The notes: a model not told the origin generated them from the sequence alone. A DNA stretch of 8,844 nt from a bacterium (GCA_021802115.1 JAKABA010000164.1:1-8844), one strand, 5' to 3'. Positions 1 to 7,385 are shown, counted from the first letter of the stretch. Program-made: numbers and translations.

Positions 1-9
1 TGATGGCCC

Positions 10-1011
10 TCACGCTCCCCAGCGTAGTCCTGGGGTGTTGACCGGAGCGTCCCAGTACTGGGTCATCTCCCGATCCAGCCGCAGCAGCGTGATCGAGCAG
101 CCCGCCATCTCCAGGGAGGTGATGTAGGACCCCACCAGGTTGCGTTCGATGGTTATGCCCCTGCCCTTCAGGAACCGGTCCAAGGCCCGGTAGACAACGT
201 AGAGCTCCATCAGGGGCGTGCCCCCCATGCCGTTCACGAAGGCTAGCACCGAGTCCCCCGATCGGAAGGGCAGATCGTCAGTGATGGTGGTGGCCAGCAC
301 CTCCACGATCTCGTCGGCAGGCGCCAGCTGGCGACGTTCCCGGCCAGGCTCCCCGTGAATGCCGATCCCGATCTCCATCTCGGCCTCACCCAGCTCGAAG
401 GTGGGTTTGCCGGCCGCCGGAACCGTGCAGGAGGTGAGCGCCATACCCATGCTCCGCCCTTCCTGGTTCACCCGTCGGCAGAGCTCGGCAACCTCGGTGA
501 GGGACCGGCCCGCCTCGGCCGCGGCTCCGCAGATCTTCTCCGCCAGCACGGTGATCCCCACCCCGCGGCGGCCCGCGGTGTAGAGGCTGTCCTGGACCGC
601 CACGTCGTCGTTGGTGATCACCGCCTCCACCTCGATCCCGTCCGCCTTGGCGAGGTCGGCCGCCATCTCGAAGTTAAGGATGTCGCCGGTGTAGTTCTTG
701 ACGATGTGCAGGACCCCGGCACCCCCGCTCACGGCCTTGGTCGCCGCCAGGATCTGATCCGGGGTCGGGGAGGTGAAGACCTCGCCCGGGCAGGCGGCGG
801 AGAGCATGCCCATGCCCACGAATCCGCCGTGCATCGGCTCGTGGCCCGAGCCACCGCCGGACACCACCGCGACCTTGCCCGCGACGGGCGCGTCGGCGCG
901 CATGACGAAATAGGGGTCCAGGGATACCCTGACCCGGTCCGGGTGAGCGGCGGCGAACCCCTCCAGCTCCTCCCTGACCACGTTATCCGGGTTGTTGATC
1001 AGCTTCTTCAT
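10..1011 (-). CDS. dhaK: Dihydroxyacetone kinase, DhaK subunit (dihydroxyacetone-binding)
   Basis: The 333-residue product matches the usual length of a stand-alone DhaK. This subunit binds dihydroxyacetone covalently so that DhaL (ADP-bound, recharged by DhaM/PTS) or an ATP-using partner can phosphorylate it to dihydroxyacetone phosphate in the cytosol. Visible hallmarks are the N-terminal start MKKLINNP, the glycine-rich substrate loop GGGSGHEP at residues 52-59 with His57, the KNYTGD motif ending in Asp110, and GIGIHGEPG with His219 as the residue expected to form the hemiaminal with substrate. The ATG at 1011 is preceded by GGAGAAGGGG and lies 10 bp after the glpF stop, so the two are co-transcribed. 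The TGA falls at 12-10. dhaL and possibly dhaM would be expected beyond the left edge, which leaves the PTS-dependent or ATP-dependent type undecided. The family assignment is very secure; the identity of the partner is inference. Confidence 0.96.
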   Translation of the reverse strand: MKKLINNPDNVVREELEGFAAAHPDRVRVSLDPYFVMRADAPVAGKVAVVSGGGSGHEPMHGGFVGMGMLSAACPGEVFTSPTPDQILAATKAVSGGAGVLHIVKNYTGDILNFEMAADLAKADGIEVEAVITNDDVAVQDSLYTAGRRGVGITVLAEKICGAAAEAGRSLTEVAELCRRVNQEGRSMGMALTSCTVPAAGKPTFELGEAEMEIGIGIHGEPGRERRQLAPADEIVEVLATTITDDLPFRSGDSVLAFVNGMGGTPLMELYVVYRALDRFLKGRGITIERNLVGSYITSLEMAGCSITLLRLDREMTQYWDAPVNTPGLRWGA

Positions 1012-1021
1012 CCCCTTCTCC

Positions 1022-1969
1022 CTATTCCGCCGGGGTCGCCCGACCGACCTCCGGCTCCTCGTGCTTCTTGAGCCGAGCCGCCAGAACGTCGCCGATGAAC
1101 CAGTCGTAGAGCAGCACCCCGACGACTCCGCCGATCAGGGGCCCCACGATCGGGATCCAGAAGTAGTTGGCGAAGTGGAAGGCGCCGACGCTGTAGGTCC
1201 CCGGGAAGGCGGTCTTACCCCACCCGAACAGCCAGGCCACCATGCGAGGGCCGAAGTCACGAGCCGGGTTGATGGCGTACCCCGCGTTGGTCCCGTAGGA
1301 CATGCCGATCGCCCCCACTGCGGCGCCGACCATCCAGGGACCGAGGTTGCCCTGGGGCGCGACCCCGTTGCGGCCGTCGGTCAGGGCCAGAACGAAGATC
1401 AGAAGAAACGCCGTGCCCACGATCTGGTCGACCAGAGGGCCGAGCACGCTCCCGTGGAAATAGGCCGCCGGGAAGGTGGCGAAGATCGAGTAGGTGGCCA
1501 GCGCGGTGCCCTGCTGGGGAACCACCTTGGCGGCCAGGTCGAAGGCCTGGATGGCGGGCCCGTAGACCATGTACACGATCAGGCCGCCAAAGAAGGCGCC
1601 CACCAACTCAGCGCCCCAGTACGGGAGAACCTTCGCCCACGGGAAGCGACGCCGGACGGCCAGGCCCAGGGTGACCGCGGGGTTCAGGTGCGCGCCGCTG
1701 ATCCCGCCCGCCACGTAGACCGCCATCGCCACCGCGAACATCCAGCCGAAGGTGATCAGCAGCCAGCCGCCGACACCGGTGAAGATCGTGGTGGGCGACG
1801 CGGTTCGGCCCGAGCCCGGCAGGCCGGCCACCGCCACCGCCACCACCCCGTCCCCGAATGCCAGCAGCACCATCGTCCCGAAGAACTCCGAGCTGAGCTC
1901 ACCCCAGAGGCCGCTGAGCCCGAACATGGACCGGCCTTCGCCGTGCAACGGCTTGATTTCCGTCGCCAT
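1022..1969 (-). CDS. glpF: MIP-family channel, glycerol/dihydroxyacetone facilitator (aquaglyceroporin)
   Basis: The 315-residue hydrophobic membrane protein carries the two half-helix signatures of the aquaporin/GlpF family: GAHLNPAVT (NPA at 96-98) and GYAINPARD (NPA at 234-236). Arg237 followed by Asp238 is the aquaglyceroporin rather than water-channel pattern. Using the spacing from the NPA motifs known in E. coli GlpF, the selectivity filter would be Trp76, Gly222, Tyr231 and Arg237. The Trp supports glycerol-like solutes; the Tyr replaces the usual Phe. It is somewhat longer than E. coli GlpF because of a roughly 20-residue cytosolic N-terminus and a charged C-terminal tail. The ATG at 1969 follows AGGAGGGAGC. 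It is first in an operon with dhaK, which suggests uptake of dihydroxyacetone or glycerol coupled to phosphorylation. A SigA-type promoter lies about 100 bp upstream. No glycerol kinase is visible, so dihydroxyacetone is a plausible main substrate (inference). Confidence 0.94.
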   Translation of the reverse strand: MATEIKPLHGEGRSMFGLSGLWGELSSEFFGTMVLLAFGDGVVAVAVAGLPGSGRTASPTTIFTGVGGWLLITFGWMFAVAMAVYVAGGISGAHLNPAVTLGLAVRRRFPWAKVLPYWGAELVGAFFGGLIVYMVYGPAIQAFDLAAKVVPQQGTALATYSIFATFPAAYFHGSVLGPLVDQIVGTAFLLIFVLALTDGRNGVAPQGNLGPWMVGAAVGAIGMSYGTNAGYAINPARDFGPRMVAWLFGWGKTAFPGTYSVGAFHFANYFWIPIVGPLIGGVVGVLLYDWFIGDVLAARLKKHEEPEVGRATPAE

Positions 1970-2021
1970 GGCTCCCTCCTAGACTGAACCGGCCCCCCCT
2001 GCAGTCCAGAGCCCGAGGTGG

Positions 2022-2039
2022 CGGCAACACCTGGTGCCG
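2022..2039. repeat. Inverted repeat in the glpF leader (candidate operator or hairpin)
   Basis: The 18 bases read CGGCAACA-CC-TGGTGCCG. The arms pair at 7 of 8 positions, with one A/G mismatch. It lies about 30-50 nt downstream of the predicted glpF start point and about 50 bp before the ATG. That position would suit a repressor roadblock site or a short mRNA hairpin. The symmetry is seen directly; the function is not established. Confidence 0.35.
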
Positions 2040-2074
2040 GTCGATCCCCGCACGCTTCTCCGCTAGCGCGGCCG

Positions 2075-2104
2075 ATCCTAATCCGGCTGCCCATGCCTTG
2101 TCAA
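2075..2104 (-). promoter_or_regulatory. Predicted SigA-type promoter of glpF-dhaK
   Basis: On the minus strand, TTGACA (2104-2099, a perfect -35 consensus) is followed by an 18-bp spacer and TAGGAT (2080-2075, 4 of 6 to the -10 consensus). Transcription would start near 2068 and leave a leader of about 100 nt before the glpF ATG. The same -10 hexamer, TAGGAT, occurs in the other predicted promoter of the window (7863-7868), which lends mutual support. Confidence 0.65.
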
Positions 2105-2129
2105 CCACCTGTGGCAAATTCCAACCACC
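2102..2129. repeat. Direct repeat CAACCACC, two copies exactly 20 bp apart at the glpF promoter
   Basis: CAACCACC occurs at 2102-2109 and 2122-2129, reading GGTGGTTG on the glpF strand. The copy nearer to glpF overlaps the -35 element and the other is two helical turns upstream. Tandem sites on one face of the helix are a common layout for an activator or repressor dimer. The repeat is only 8 bp, so chance cannot be excluded. Confidence 0.4.
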
Positions 2130-2250
2130 CCCGGGCGGAATCACCCACGGTGCCAGTTTCCGAGATGAGAAGCTGGCCACACCGAGCTCGTGAGGAGAGT
2201 TTCTGCCGGAATCCGAATTGCCCAACGCGTAGTCGGCGAGCGGCTTGGCC

Positions 2251-2279
2251 AGACCCTCCGGGCGGCGGGGCCCGGGTCT
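2251..2279 (-). terminator. Candidate hairpin terminator after the pgsA-like gene
   Basis: Starting 2 bases past the pgsA-like stop, the minus strand reads AGACC-CGGGC-CCCGCC-GCCCG-GAG-GGTCT. This gives a 10-bp GC-rich stem with a 3-nt bulge and a 6-nt loop. No U-tract follows, so it is not a textbook intrinsic terminator. Tailless hairpins are common at operon ends in high-GC bacteria. The position at the end of the unit and before the glpF promoter supports a role in transcript ending or stability. Confidence 0.5.
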
Positions 2280-2281
2280 CC

Positions 2282-2971
2282 TCAGACGGCGCCCGGAGAG
2301 GTGGGGGCGGGGCCCCGTCTGGTCTGCTTGGTGGGCTGCTGCCCACCCGCTCCCTGGTCCTCAGGCTCCGGCCCCTCGCCCTGGCGCAGCTCGGTCCGGT
2401 ACTGCCCCCAGACCGCGTGGATGCGCTGCAGAGCGGTGGCGTTGGTGGCGAGCGCCAGGACCCACAGCACGATGGTCATCTGGTTGACCAGCAGGCCGAC
2501 CGCGGTGATCACGACCCGCTCCGGGCGGGCGAACCAACCGACGTCACAGGTGTAGCCCAGCGACTGCGCCCTGGCCCTGACGTAGCTGACCAGCAGGGAT
2601 CCCAGCAGGGCCGCCGCGATCAGGAAGACCTGCAGATCCTGGTGCTGCCGGACCAGGAAGTAATAGAGCAGCCCGAGATAGACCATGCCCTCGCCGTAAC
2701 GGTCGGCGGTGGAGTCCAGGAAGGCGCCGTAGCTGTGGGTCTTGCCGGAGGCCCGAGCCACCGCCCCATCGAGGATGTCGAAGGAGCCCGCCAGCAGCAT
2801 CACCAATCCGGCGGGCAGCAGGAGCCCGAGCGCGATCAGCGCCGCGGCGGCGGCGGTTATCACCAGCCCCACCAGGGTGAGCACGTTGGGGCTGACCCGA
2901 ACCAGCCGGGCGGCGCGGGCGAAGCGCTGGGCGCCGGCCCTAACGGATCTCTGCAGCAGTCTGCTGAACAA
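2282..2971 (-). CDS. CDP-alcohol phosphatidyltransferase, probable phosphatidylinositol-phosphate synthase
   Basis: The 229-residue membrane enzyme carries the complete CDP-alcohol phosphatidyltransferase signature D-x2-DG-x2-AR-x8-G-x3-D-x3-D: Asp65, Asp68, Gly69, Ala72, Arg73, Gly82, Asp86 and Asp90. Several hydrophobic segments lie between residues 30 and 180, with a hydrophilic tail from about 192. The YVRARAQSLG, ARPERVVI and ALQRIHAVW segments resemble actinobacterial PgsA1/PIP synthases, which join CDP-diacylglycerol to inositol 1-phosphate. Ino1 and PimA in the same unit favour this over phosphatidylglycerophosphate synthase. In mycobacteria pgsA1 also neighbours patA and pimA, but precedes them; here it is last. 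The start is a TTG at 2971, 32 bp inside pimA, chosen because a near-perfect Shine-Dalgarno lies 6 nt upstream (2978-2989). The next in-frame GTG would remove conserved N-terminal sequence. Substrate choice is inferred from motifs and context. Confidence 0.88.
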   Translation of the reverse strand: MFSRLLQRSVRAGAQRFARAARLVRVSPNVLTLVGLVITAAAAALIALGLLLPAGLVMLLAGSFDILDGAVARASGKTHSYGAFLDSTADRYGEGMVYLGLLYYFLVRQHQDLQVFLIAAALLGSLLVSYVRARAQSLGYTCDVGWFARPERVVITAVGLLVNQMTIVLWVLALATNATALQRIHAVWGQYRTELRQGEGPEPEDQGAGGQQPTKQTRRGPAPTSPGAV

Positions 2972-4109
2972 CTGAACTCACCTCCTCTTGAGGGCGCTTG
3001 GCCAGAGCCCGGGTGTAAACGTGGTAGACCCGTTCGGCCACCAGCGGCCAGGCATACCTCAGCGCCGAGGCCCGGCCGGACTGCCCCATCTCCACCCGCC
3101 GCTCGGGATGGTCCAGCAGGAAGCTCAGGGCCGTGGCCATCGCGCCATCGTTGCCGGGCGGCACCAGAATCCCCTCCCTGCCGTCGGTCAGCACCTGCCG
3201 GAAGCCGTCGATCGCAGTCGCCACCACCGGCGTCCCCGACGCCATCGCCTCCAGCAGAATCACCCCGAATGACTCCTTGCCGGTGTTGGGGGCGCAGTAG
3301 ATGTCGGCGGCGGTGAAGTGTCCCGGCTTATCAGCCTCCGGGATGAACCCCAGAAAGCGGACGTCGGGGATCCCCTCCTCCTCCACGCGGCGCTCATAGC
3401 CCCGCCGCAGGGCTCCGTCACCCACCACGACCAGCTGGCAGTCCGCCCGGACCTGGCGGAGCAGCTGGTAGGCGTCGAGCAGGGTGGACAGACCCTTGCG
3501 CTCCTCAAGCCGACCCAGGAACAGGATGGTGCGGCGGCGGGGGTGGGCGATTCCGGGAGCGGGTTCGGCCGCTGGGTTGTAGAAGTTGGGGTCGATCCCG
3601 TTTGGGATCACGGTGTACTCAGCCGGAAAGTAGCGCGCCACGAAGGTCCGCGCCGGCTCGGAGACCGCGATGCACTCGTCCAGGCGCTGGAACTGGCGGC
3701 GCAGGATCGGCCGCCCGTAGTAGTAGCCAAGGTTCTGGCGGGCATAGGCGTGAAAGGTGCCCACCGCCGCCGCGGAGCGGTTGAGGCGCAGGACGCTCAG
3801 CGGGAGCGCCGGCATCAACGGCTCATGGATGTGGACCACATCGAACCGCTCGCGGTCGAGCACCTCGCGGATGCGCCGCGAGAGATGGAAGGACAGCGAG
3901 ATCCGCGCCACTGAGCCGTTGGCCGGGACCGGGATCGGACGGCCCAGGGCGATGACGTCGGGGACGGGATCTTGACGGGACCCGGCGTACGGCGCGATCA
4001 CCTTGACCGCGAGACCCCGGGAGCGGAGCTCCGCGGAGAGATGCCGGACGTGCTCCCCGACCCCACCGGGGCGCCGATAGTCGTACGGGGAGACCATCGC
4101 GACCTTCAT
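2940..4109 (-). CDS. pimA: PimA-like phosphatidylinositol alpha-mannosyltransferase (GT4 family)
   Basis: The 389-residue protein has a two-domain GT-B fold of the GT4 type and is close in length to mycobacterial PimA. PimA transfers mannose from GDP-mannose to the 2-position of phosphatidylinositol at the inner membrane face. Matching features are the start MKVAMVSPYDYRRPGGVGEH with its glycine loop at 15-16, NGSVAR at 64-69 (the inositol-phosphate-contacting segment of PimA), TFHAY with His120 in the place of the catalytic His, GRLEERKG with Arg200 and Lys205 for the donor diphosphate, and the E-x7-E pair Glu279/Glu287. The ATG at 4109 forms an ATGA overlap with the preceding acyltransferase stop. 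A longer frame reaching 4196 lies wholly inside that gene and was not used. The 3' end overlaps the next gene by 32 bp. A related GT4 specificity on another inositol lipid cannot be excluded. Confidence 0.9.
   Translation of the reverse strand: MKVAMVSPYDYRRPGGVGEHVRHLSAELRSRGLAVKVIAPYAGSRQDPVPDVIALGRPIPVPANGSVARISLSFHLSRRIREVLDRERFDVVHIHEPLMPALPLSVLRLNRSAAAVGTFHAYARQNLGYYYGRPILRRQFQRLDECIAVSEPARTFVARYFPAEYTVIPNGIDPNFYNPAAEPAPGIAHPRRRTILFLGRLEERKGLSTLLDAYQLLRQVRADCQLVVVGDGALRRGYERRVEEEGIPDVRFLGFIPEADKPGHFTAADIYCAPNTGKESFGVILLEAMASGTPVVATAIDGFRQVLTDGREGILVPPGNDGAMATALSFLLDHPERRVEMGQSGRASALRYAWPLVAERVYHVYTRALAKRPQEEVSSVVQQTAAEIR
2978..2989 (-). promoter_or_regulatory. Ribosome-binding site that fixes the TTG start of the pgsA-like gene
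   Basis: The minus strand reads AAGAGGAGGTGA, nearly the full anti-Shine-Dalgarno complement, followed by GTTCAG and then TTG at 2971-2969. It sits inside the 3' end of the pimA-like gene, where it encodes the residues around EEVSS. No ATG is in frame nearby, so this element is the main argument for a TTG start. Confidence 0.75.
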
Positions 4110-5173
4110 GAGGCCGGATCCGCCCGGCTGGAGCAATCCCGGGGAAGATCGGCGTCGGTCATCGGCGGTCCGAACAGCGGCTGCATCACGTGCCACTGGT
4201 CCGGATGGTCGCGCAGCGCCGGCTCCAGCACCCGCAGCAGCTCCCCGGCCGATCGGCGCAGGCTGAGCTCCCGGTCGTCATCGCAGGTGATGTTCAGCGG
4301 CGGGTACCCCCGGCAGAGGTAGTTGTCGTCTCGGTCCCGCACCAAGGAAACGGGCAGGATCGCGGCCCCGGTGCGGGCGGCGATCTCCACCGCCCCCAGC
4401 GGGATCGAGGCCCGCCGCCCGAGGAACGGGACTGCGGCGCCGGTTCCCAGGAGGTCGCGGTCGATGGCCATCACCACCACCCCGTTCTGCCCCAGGACCC
4501 GATAGATCTGCCGGACCGCGGCCGCTCCCGAGCGGTGCACCGCGACCTGGTCGCCCCGCCGAACCGCGTCGACGTTGAGCGGTATCACCTGACACCCGAC
4601 GCTGGAACGGGTGCGGACCAGCCAGTTGAAGCAGCGCAGCGGTCGAACCTGCTCGGCGAGCAGCGCCAGGCCCGATCCCTGCGAGACGAACTTCTCCCGC
4701 AGCGCCGCGATCGCCGCCTCCCAGGAGCCGAGGTGGAGGCTCACGATGATCACCCCTTTGCCCTGCGCCCAGGCTTGGTCGAGATAGTGCTCATCCTGCA
4801 TCCGCAGCCACGGAGTCCACGCCTCCAGCGGCCGGTGGGACATCTGCAGGACATCGATCCAGGCCTTCAGGAAGTTGCGCACATTGCGGCGCAGGAGCCG
4901 GCGCATCTCCCGGCGGCCGAGGTCGGGCCGGATCACGAGCAGGTTGGCCCGCAGGCCCTTCCAGTGCTGTGGCCAGCAGGCGACCAGGCAGGCGGCGAGC
5001 GGGCCGGTGGCTGCGTAGGCGGCCCGGCGGTCGACGGTCCTCAGGACCACCTCGGCCAGCCGCAGGCCGAGGTAGGGGAGCCACGACTCCCTCTCCTTCG
5101 GGGCTACCTCGCTCGCGGAGTCCGCCCCGACCGTGGGGCGGCCCAGGCGGCGCGCCCGCAGCGCTGCCATCAT
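4106..5173 (-). CDS. Lysophospholipid acyltransferase-like protein, PatA/LpxL type (second of two)
   Basis: The 355-residue product belongs to the LPLAT superfamily that includes LpxL/HtrB and the mycobacterial PIM acyltransferase PatA. The catalytic motif is HLGSWE (His147, Glu152; an HX4E form). Further family blocks are AIDRD-LLGTGAAVPFLGR at about 237-253, AARTGAAILPVS at about 265-276, and HPDQW at 323-327. Known members use acyl-CoA or acyl-ACP to acylate a sugar or lipid at the membrane face. Directly preceding pimA, as patA does in mycobacteria, it is the better PatA candidate of the pair by position, though PatA itself has an HX4D motif. It has about 60 residues before the first conserved region. 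The ATG at 5173 overlaps the upstream TGA as ATGA, with GAGAGGG just before it; a second ATG follows at 5170. Its TGA overlaps the pimA ATG in the same way. The acceptor is inferred. Confidence 0.85.
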   Translation of the reverse strand: MMAALRARRLGRPTVGADSASEVAPKERESWLPYLGLRLAEVVLRTVDRRAAYAATGPLAACLVACWPQHWKGLRANLLVIRPDLGRREMRRLLRRNVRNFLKAWIDVLQMSHRPLEAWTPWLRMQDEHYLDQAWAQGKGVIIVSLHLGSWEAAIAALREKFVSQGSGLALLAEQVRPLRCFNWLVRTRSSVGCQVIPLNVDAVRRGDQVAVHRSGAAAVRQIYRVLGQNGVVVMAIDRDLLGTGAAVPFLGRRASIPLGAVEIAARTGAAILPVSLVRDRDDNYLCRGYPPLNITCDDDRELSLRRSAGELLRVLEPALRDHPDQWHVMQPLFGPPMTDADLPRDCSSRADPAS

Positions 5174-6057
5174 CCCTCTCGCGGGCCGGGCCGGCCGGCG
5201 ACCAGATGGTGGAAGGCGAACCACTGGGAGGGATCGAGGCGGATCATGGCCTCGAACGCCCCGGCCATCTCCTGGGTCATCGCCCGGACCCTGGCCGGGG
5301 ATGCCCCGGGGCCGGGGGGCGAGATCGGATCCCAGAGCACCGCCTCATGACCCGAGTTGGGCAGCCGGCGCACGTACCCCGGGATCAGGGGCGCTCCGGT
5401 CCTGAGCGCCAGGGTGGCGGGTCCGGCGGGCATGAACACCACGCGCCCCAGAAACTCCACCGGGGTGCCCGCCCCGGAACGGTCGATGTCGGCCGCCAGG
5501 CAGAGCACCTCGCCGCGACGCAAGACGCGCAGCGCCTCCCGGGCACTGGGCGGACCGGTCGGGATAATCCGGACCCCCAGACGCTCCCGCATGGAGCGCA
5601 CCAGCTCGTCGACCGCAGGGGGGCCGAAGGGATCGGCGACGGCCGAGACCCGGCGACCACACACCGTGGTCACCGCCGCCCCCAGGTCCCAGTTGCCGAA
5701 GTGGGGCGTGACCACGATCGCCCCGCGACCGAGGGCCAGCGCCCGCCGCAGGGGATCGGTGACCGGTGGGGGATCGGCGTTCACCACCTCGGCCAGCAGG
5801 TCGTCCAGAACCAGAAAGTCCATCACGGTGCGAGCGTAGTTCACGAAGGCGCGCCGGGTCAGGCGGGCGGCAGCCCGCCGGTCGCCCCGGGTGAAGGCCA
5901 GGTAGTTCTCCGCCGCGACCGCCGCCCGCGGGCGCAGCAGGGCATGAGCGGCATTGCCTCCCATGTCGGCCAGCCAGTAGCGGGTCGGCCGGGGCAGGCG
6001 GCGGGTGAGCCAGGTGGCCGCGCGCAGCGCGATCGCGCGGGTCTCCCCCCGTCGCAT
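5170..6057 (-). CDS. Lysophospholipid acyltransferase-like protein, PatA/LpxL type (first of two)
   Basis: The 295-residue LPLAT-superfamily protein has the canonical HX4D motif HFGNWD (His119, Asp124), the block DIDRSGAGTPVEFLGR at about 190-205, RTGAPLIP at about 219-226 and DPSQW at 275-279. By family it should transfer an acyl chain to a glycolipid at the cytosolic membrane face; setting within the inositol-lipid unit suggests PIM or its precursor. It is clearly diverged from its downstream neighbour, so this is not a recent duplication. The start is uncertain. The ATG at 6057 has no clear Shine-Dalgarno, whereas a TTG at 6117 has GGAGG 8 nt upstream and would add 20 low-complexity residues. 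I list the ATG because conserved sequence begins soon after it. The frame stays open back to 6585, but that part overlaps ino1 antisense to nothing conserved and is rejected. Confidence 0.83.
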   Translation of the reverse strand: MRRGETRAIALRAATWLTRRLPRPTRYWLADMGGNAAHALLRPRAAVAAENYLAFTRGDRRAAARLTRRAFVNYARTVMDFLVLDDLLAEVVNADPPPVTDPLRRALALGRGAIVVTPHFGNWDLGAAVTTVCGRRVSAVADPFGPPAVDELVRSMRERLGVRIIPTGPPSAREALRVLRRGEVLCLAADIDRSGAGTPVEFLGRVVFMPAGPATLALRTGAPLIPGYVRRLPNSGHEAVLWDPISPPGPGASPARVRAMTQEMAGAFEAMIRLDPSQWFAFHHLVAGRPGPREG

Positions 6058-6075
6058 CGTCACGCCAGCAGTCGA

Positions 6076-6095
6076 CCCGGAGCCCGGGCTCCGGG
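6076..6095. repeat. Perfect 20-bp palindrome in the gap after ino1
   Basis: The sequence CCCGGAGCCC followed by its exact reverse complement forms a fully symmetric 20-mer ending 18 bp before the ATG at 6057. It could be a protein-binding site, a hairpin that tunes expression between ino1 and the acyltransferases, or part of the coding sequence (RSPGSG) if the TTG at 6117 is the true start. No U-tract follows. Confidence 0.45.
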
Positions 6096-6200
6096 CCGAA
6101 CCTACCTCTTCCCTCAAGGCGACCCCCTCCGCGCCAGCCCCTGACCGGACGCTGATCTCTACCACCGGCACCACCGCCGCGCCTGCGGCTCGAATCCCCG

Positions 6201-7385
6201 CTAGGCTTGGCTGCTGACCGGGGCCGGGTCCATGCTGGGGACCGCGGCGGGAGCGGTTCCCGTCGGGCGGCCCTGCACGGGGGCCTCCGGATCGCTGATG
6301 CAAGCGGCCCCGACCTTGCCCTGGATGAAGAGCTCGGTGAGCTCGTGGGCGCGCTCGTCCGAGACCTGAAAGGCGGGCGACTTCATGAAGTAGGAGGACG
6401 GGCCCTCGAGCGCTCCGGACAGGCCCCGATCGAGGCCGAGCTTGCAGCAGCGCACGGCGTCGATCACGATCCCAGCGGAGTTCGGCGAGTCGTGCACCTC
6501 GAGCTTCAAATCGACGCTGAGAGGCACCTCTCCGAAGGCCTTGCCCTCCATCCGGATGTGGGCCCACTTGCGGTCCTTGAGCCACGGCACGTAGTCGCTG
6601 GGGCCGATGTGCACGTCCTCAGCGCCGATCTCGTGCTCCATCTGGGAGAGCACCGAATTGGTCTTGGAGATCTTCTTGCTGACCAGGCGCTCGCGCTCCA
6701 GCATGTTCAGGAAGTCGGTGTTGCCGCCGAAGTTGAGCTGGTAGGTGTGCTCCAGCTCGATCCCCCGCTCCTGGAAGAGCCGCGTCAGGACCCGGTGGAT
6801 GATGGTGGAGCCGACCTGGGACTTGATGTCGTCACCGATTATCGGCAGCCCCTTCTCCTCGAAGCGCTGCCGCCAGTACGGCTCGCGGCCGATGAACACC
6901 GGCATGCAGTTCACCATCGCGCAACCCGCCTCCAGGATCTGCTCGGTGTACCACTTGGTCGCCATCTCCGACCCCACCGGCAGGTAGTTGACCACCACGT
7001 CGGTGCCGGTCTCCTTCAGGATCTTGACGATGTCGGCGGTCGGGCCCGGCGCCTTCACAATCACCTCGGAGAGGTACTTGCCCAGGCCGTCGTGGGTCAT
7101 GCCGCGCTGCACCGTCACGCCGAGCTTGCCCACCTCGGCGAACTTGATGGTGTTGTTCTGGCCACGCCAGATCGCCTCGCCGAGGTCGTAGCCCACCTTT
7201 TCCTTGTCGATGTCGAAGGCGGCGGAGAACTCGATGTCGTTGACGTGATAGCCGCCCAGGTTGACGTGCATGAGGCCGGGGACGTAGTCCTCCGCCTTGG
7301 CGTTGCGGTAGAACTCAACCCCCTGGATCAGCGAGGAGGCGCAGTTGCCCACACCGATGATCGCGACACGTACCTTGCTGCTCAT
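6201..7385 (-). CDS. ino1: myo-Inositol-1-phosphate synthase (archaeal/actinobacterial type)
   Basis: The 394-residue enzyme should convert glucose 6-phosphate to 1L-myo-inositol 1-phosphate with bound NAD, the first committed step to inositol lipids. The N-terminal Rossmann motif is [12 protein letters not shown] (7-18). Conserved blocks follow: [42 protein letters not shown] and [12 protein letters not shown]. These match the short prokaryotic family that includes M. tuberculosis Ino1, which is about 25 residues shorter; the excess here is a Pro/Ala-rich, probably disordered C-terminal tail. The ATG at 7385 directly abuts the stop of the ArsR-family gene with no intervening base, and GGAGG lies 8 nt upstream inside that gene, so translation is probably coupled. 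About 140 bp separate its TAG from the ATG of the next gene. The product can feed the PgsA-like enzyme directly, without dephosphorylation to free inositol. Confidence 0.97.
   Translation of the reverse strand: MSSKVRVAIIGVGNCASSLIQGVEFYRNAKAEDYVPGLMHVNLGGYHVNDIEFSAAFDIDKEKVGYDLGEAIWRGQNNTIKFAEVGKLGVTVQRGMTHDGLGKYLSEVIVKAPGPTADIVKILKETGTDVVVNYLPVGSEMATKWYTEQILEAGCAMVNCMPVFIGREPYWRQRFEEKGLPIIGDDIKSQVGSTIIHRVLTRLFQERGIELEHTYQLNFGGNTDFLNMLERERLVSKKISKTNSVLSQMEHEIGAEDVHIGPSDYVPWLKDRKWAHIRMEGKAFGEVPLSVDLKLEVHDSPNSAGIVIDAVRCCKLGLDRGLSGALEGPSSYFMKSPAFQVSDERAHELTELFIQGKVGAACISDPEAPVQGRPTGTAPAAVPSMDPAPVSSQA

Larger units (their letters stand above)
1970..2281 (-). other. Non-coding region between the pgsA-like gene and glpF
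   Basis: This stretch of about 310 bp has no credible gene on either strand. It holds a hairpin just after the pgsA-like stop (2251-2279), a promoter reading into glpF (2075-2104), a pair of direct repeats upstream of and overlapping its -35 element (2102-2129), an inverted repeat in the glpF leader (2022-2039) and the glpF ribosome-binding site. The part from about 2130 to 2250 shows nothing I recognise. Confidence 0.75.

Noticed and set aside
992..1987. Open frame on the + strand covering glpF
   Set aside because: It mirrors glpF, lacks any membrane or domain pattern and is best explained by high GC at third positions.
2130..2250. Possible small RNA or tRNA in the gap before glpF
   Set aside because: No cloverleaf, no TTCGA-type T-loop in register and no promoter-terminator pair could be found.
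2018..3316. Long open frame on the + strand opposite the pgsA-like gene and the end of pimA
   Set aside because: Its composition is Pro/Arg/Gly-rich low complexity, and it is antisense to genes with intact catalytic motifs.
4110..4196. N-terminal extension of the pimA-like protein
   Set aside because: The extra 29 residues lie inside the preceding gene. The PimA family starts at the MKVAMVSPY-like strand, and the ATGA overlap gives a clear start.
4190..5350. Open frame on the + strand opposite the second acyltransferase
   Set aside because: It is a shadow of the acyltransferase gene, with no conserved features.
6058..6585. Upstream extension of the first acyltransferase into ino1
   Set aside because: The added sequence overlaps ino1 in another frame on the same strand and is Arg/Gly-rich without family similarity. 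Only the portion up to the TTG at 6117 remains possible.
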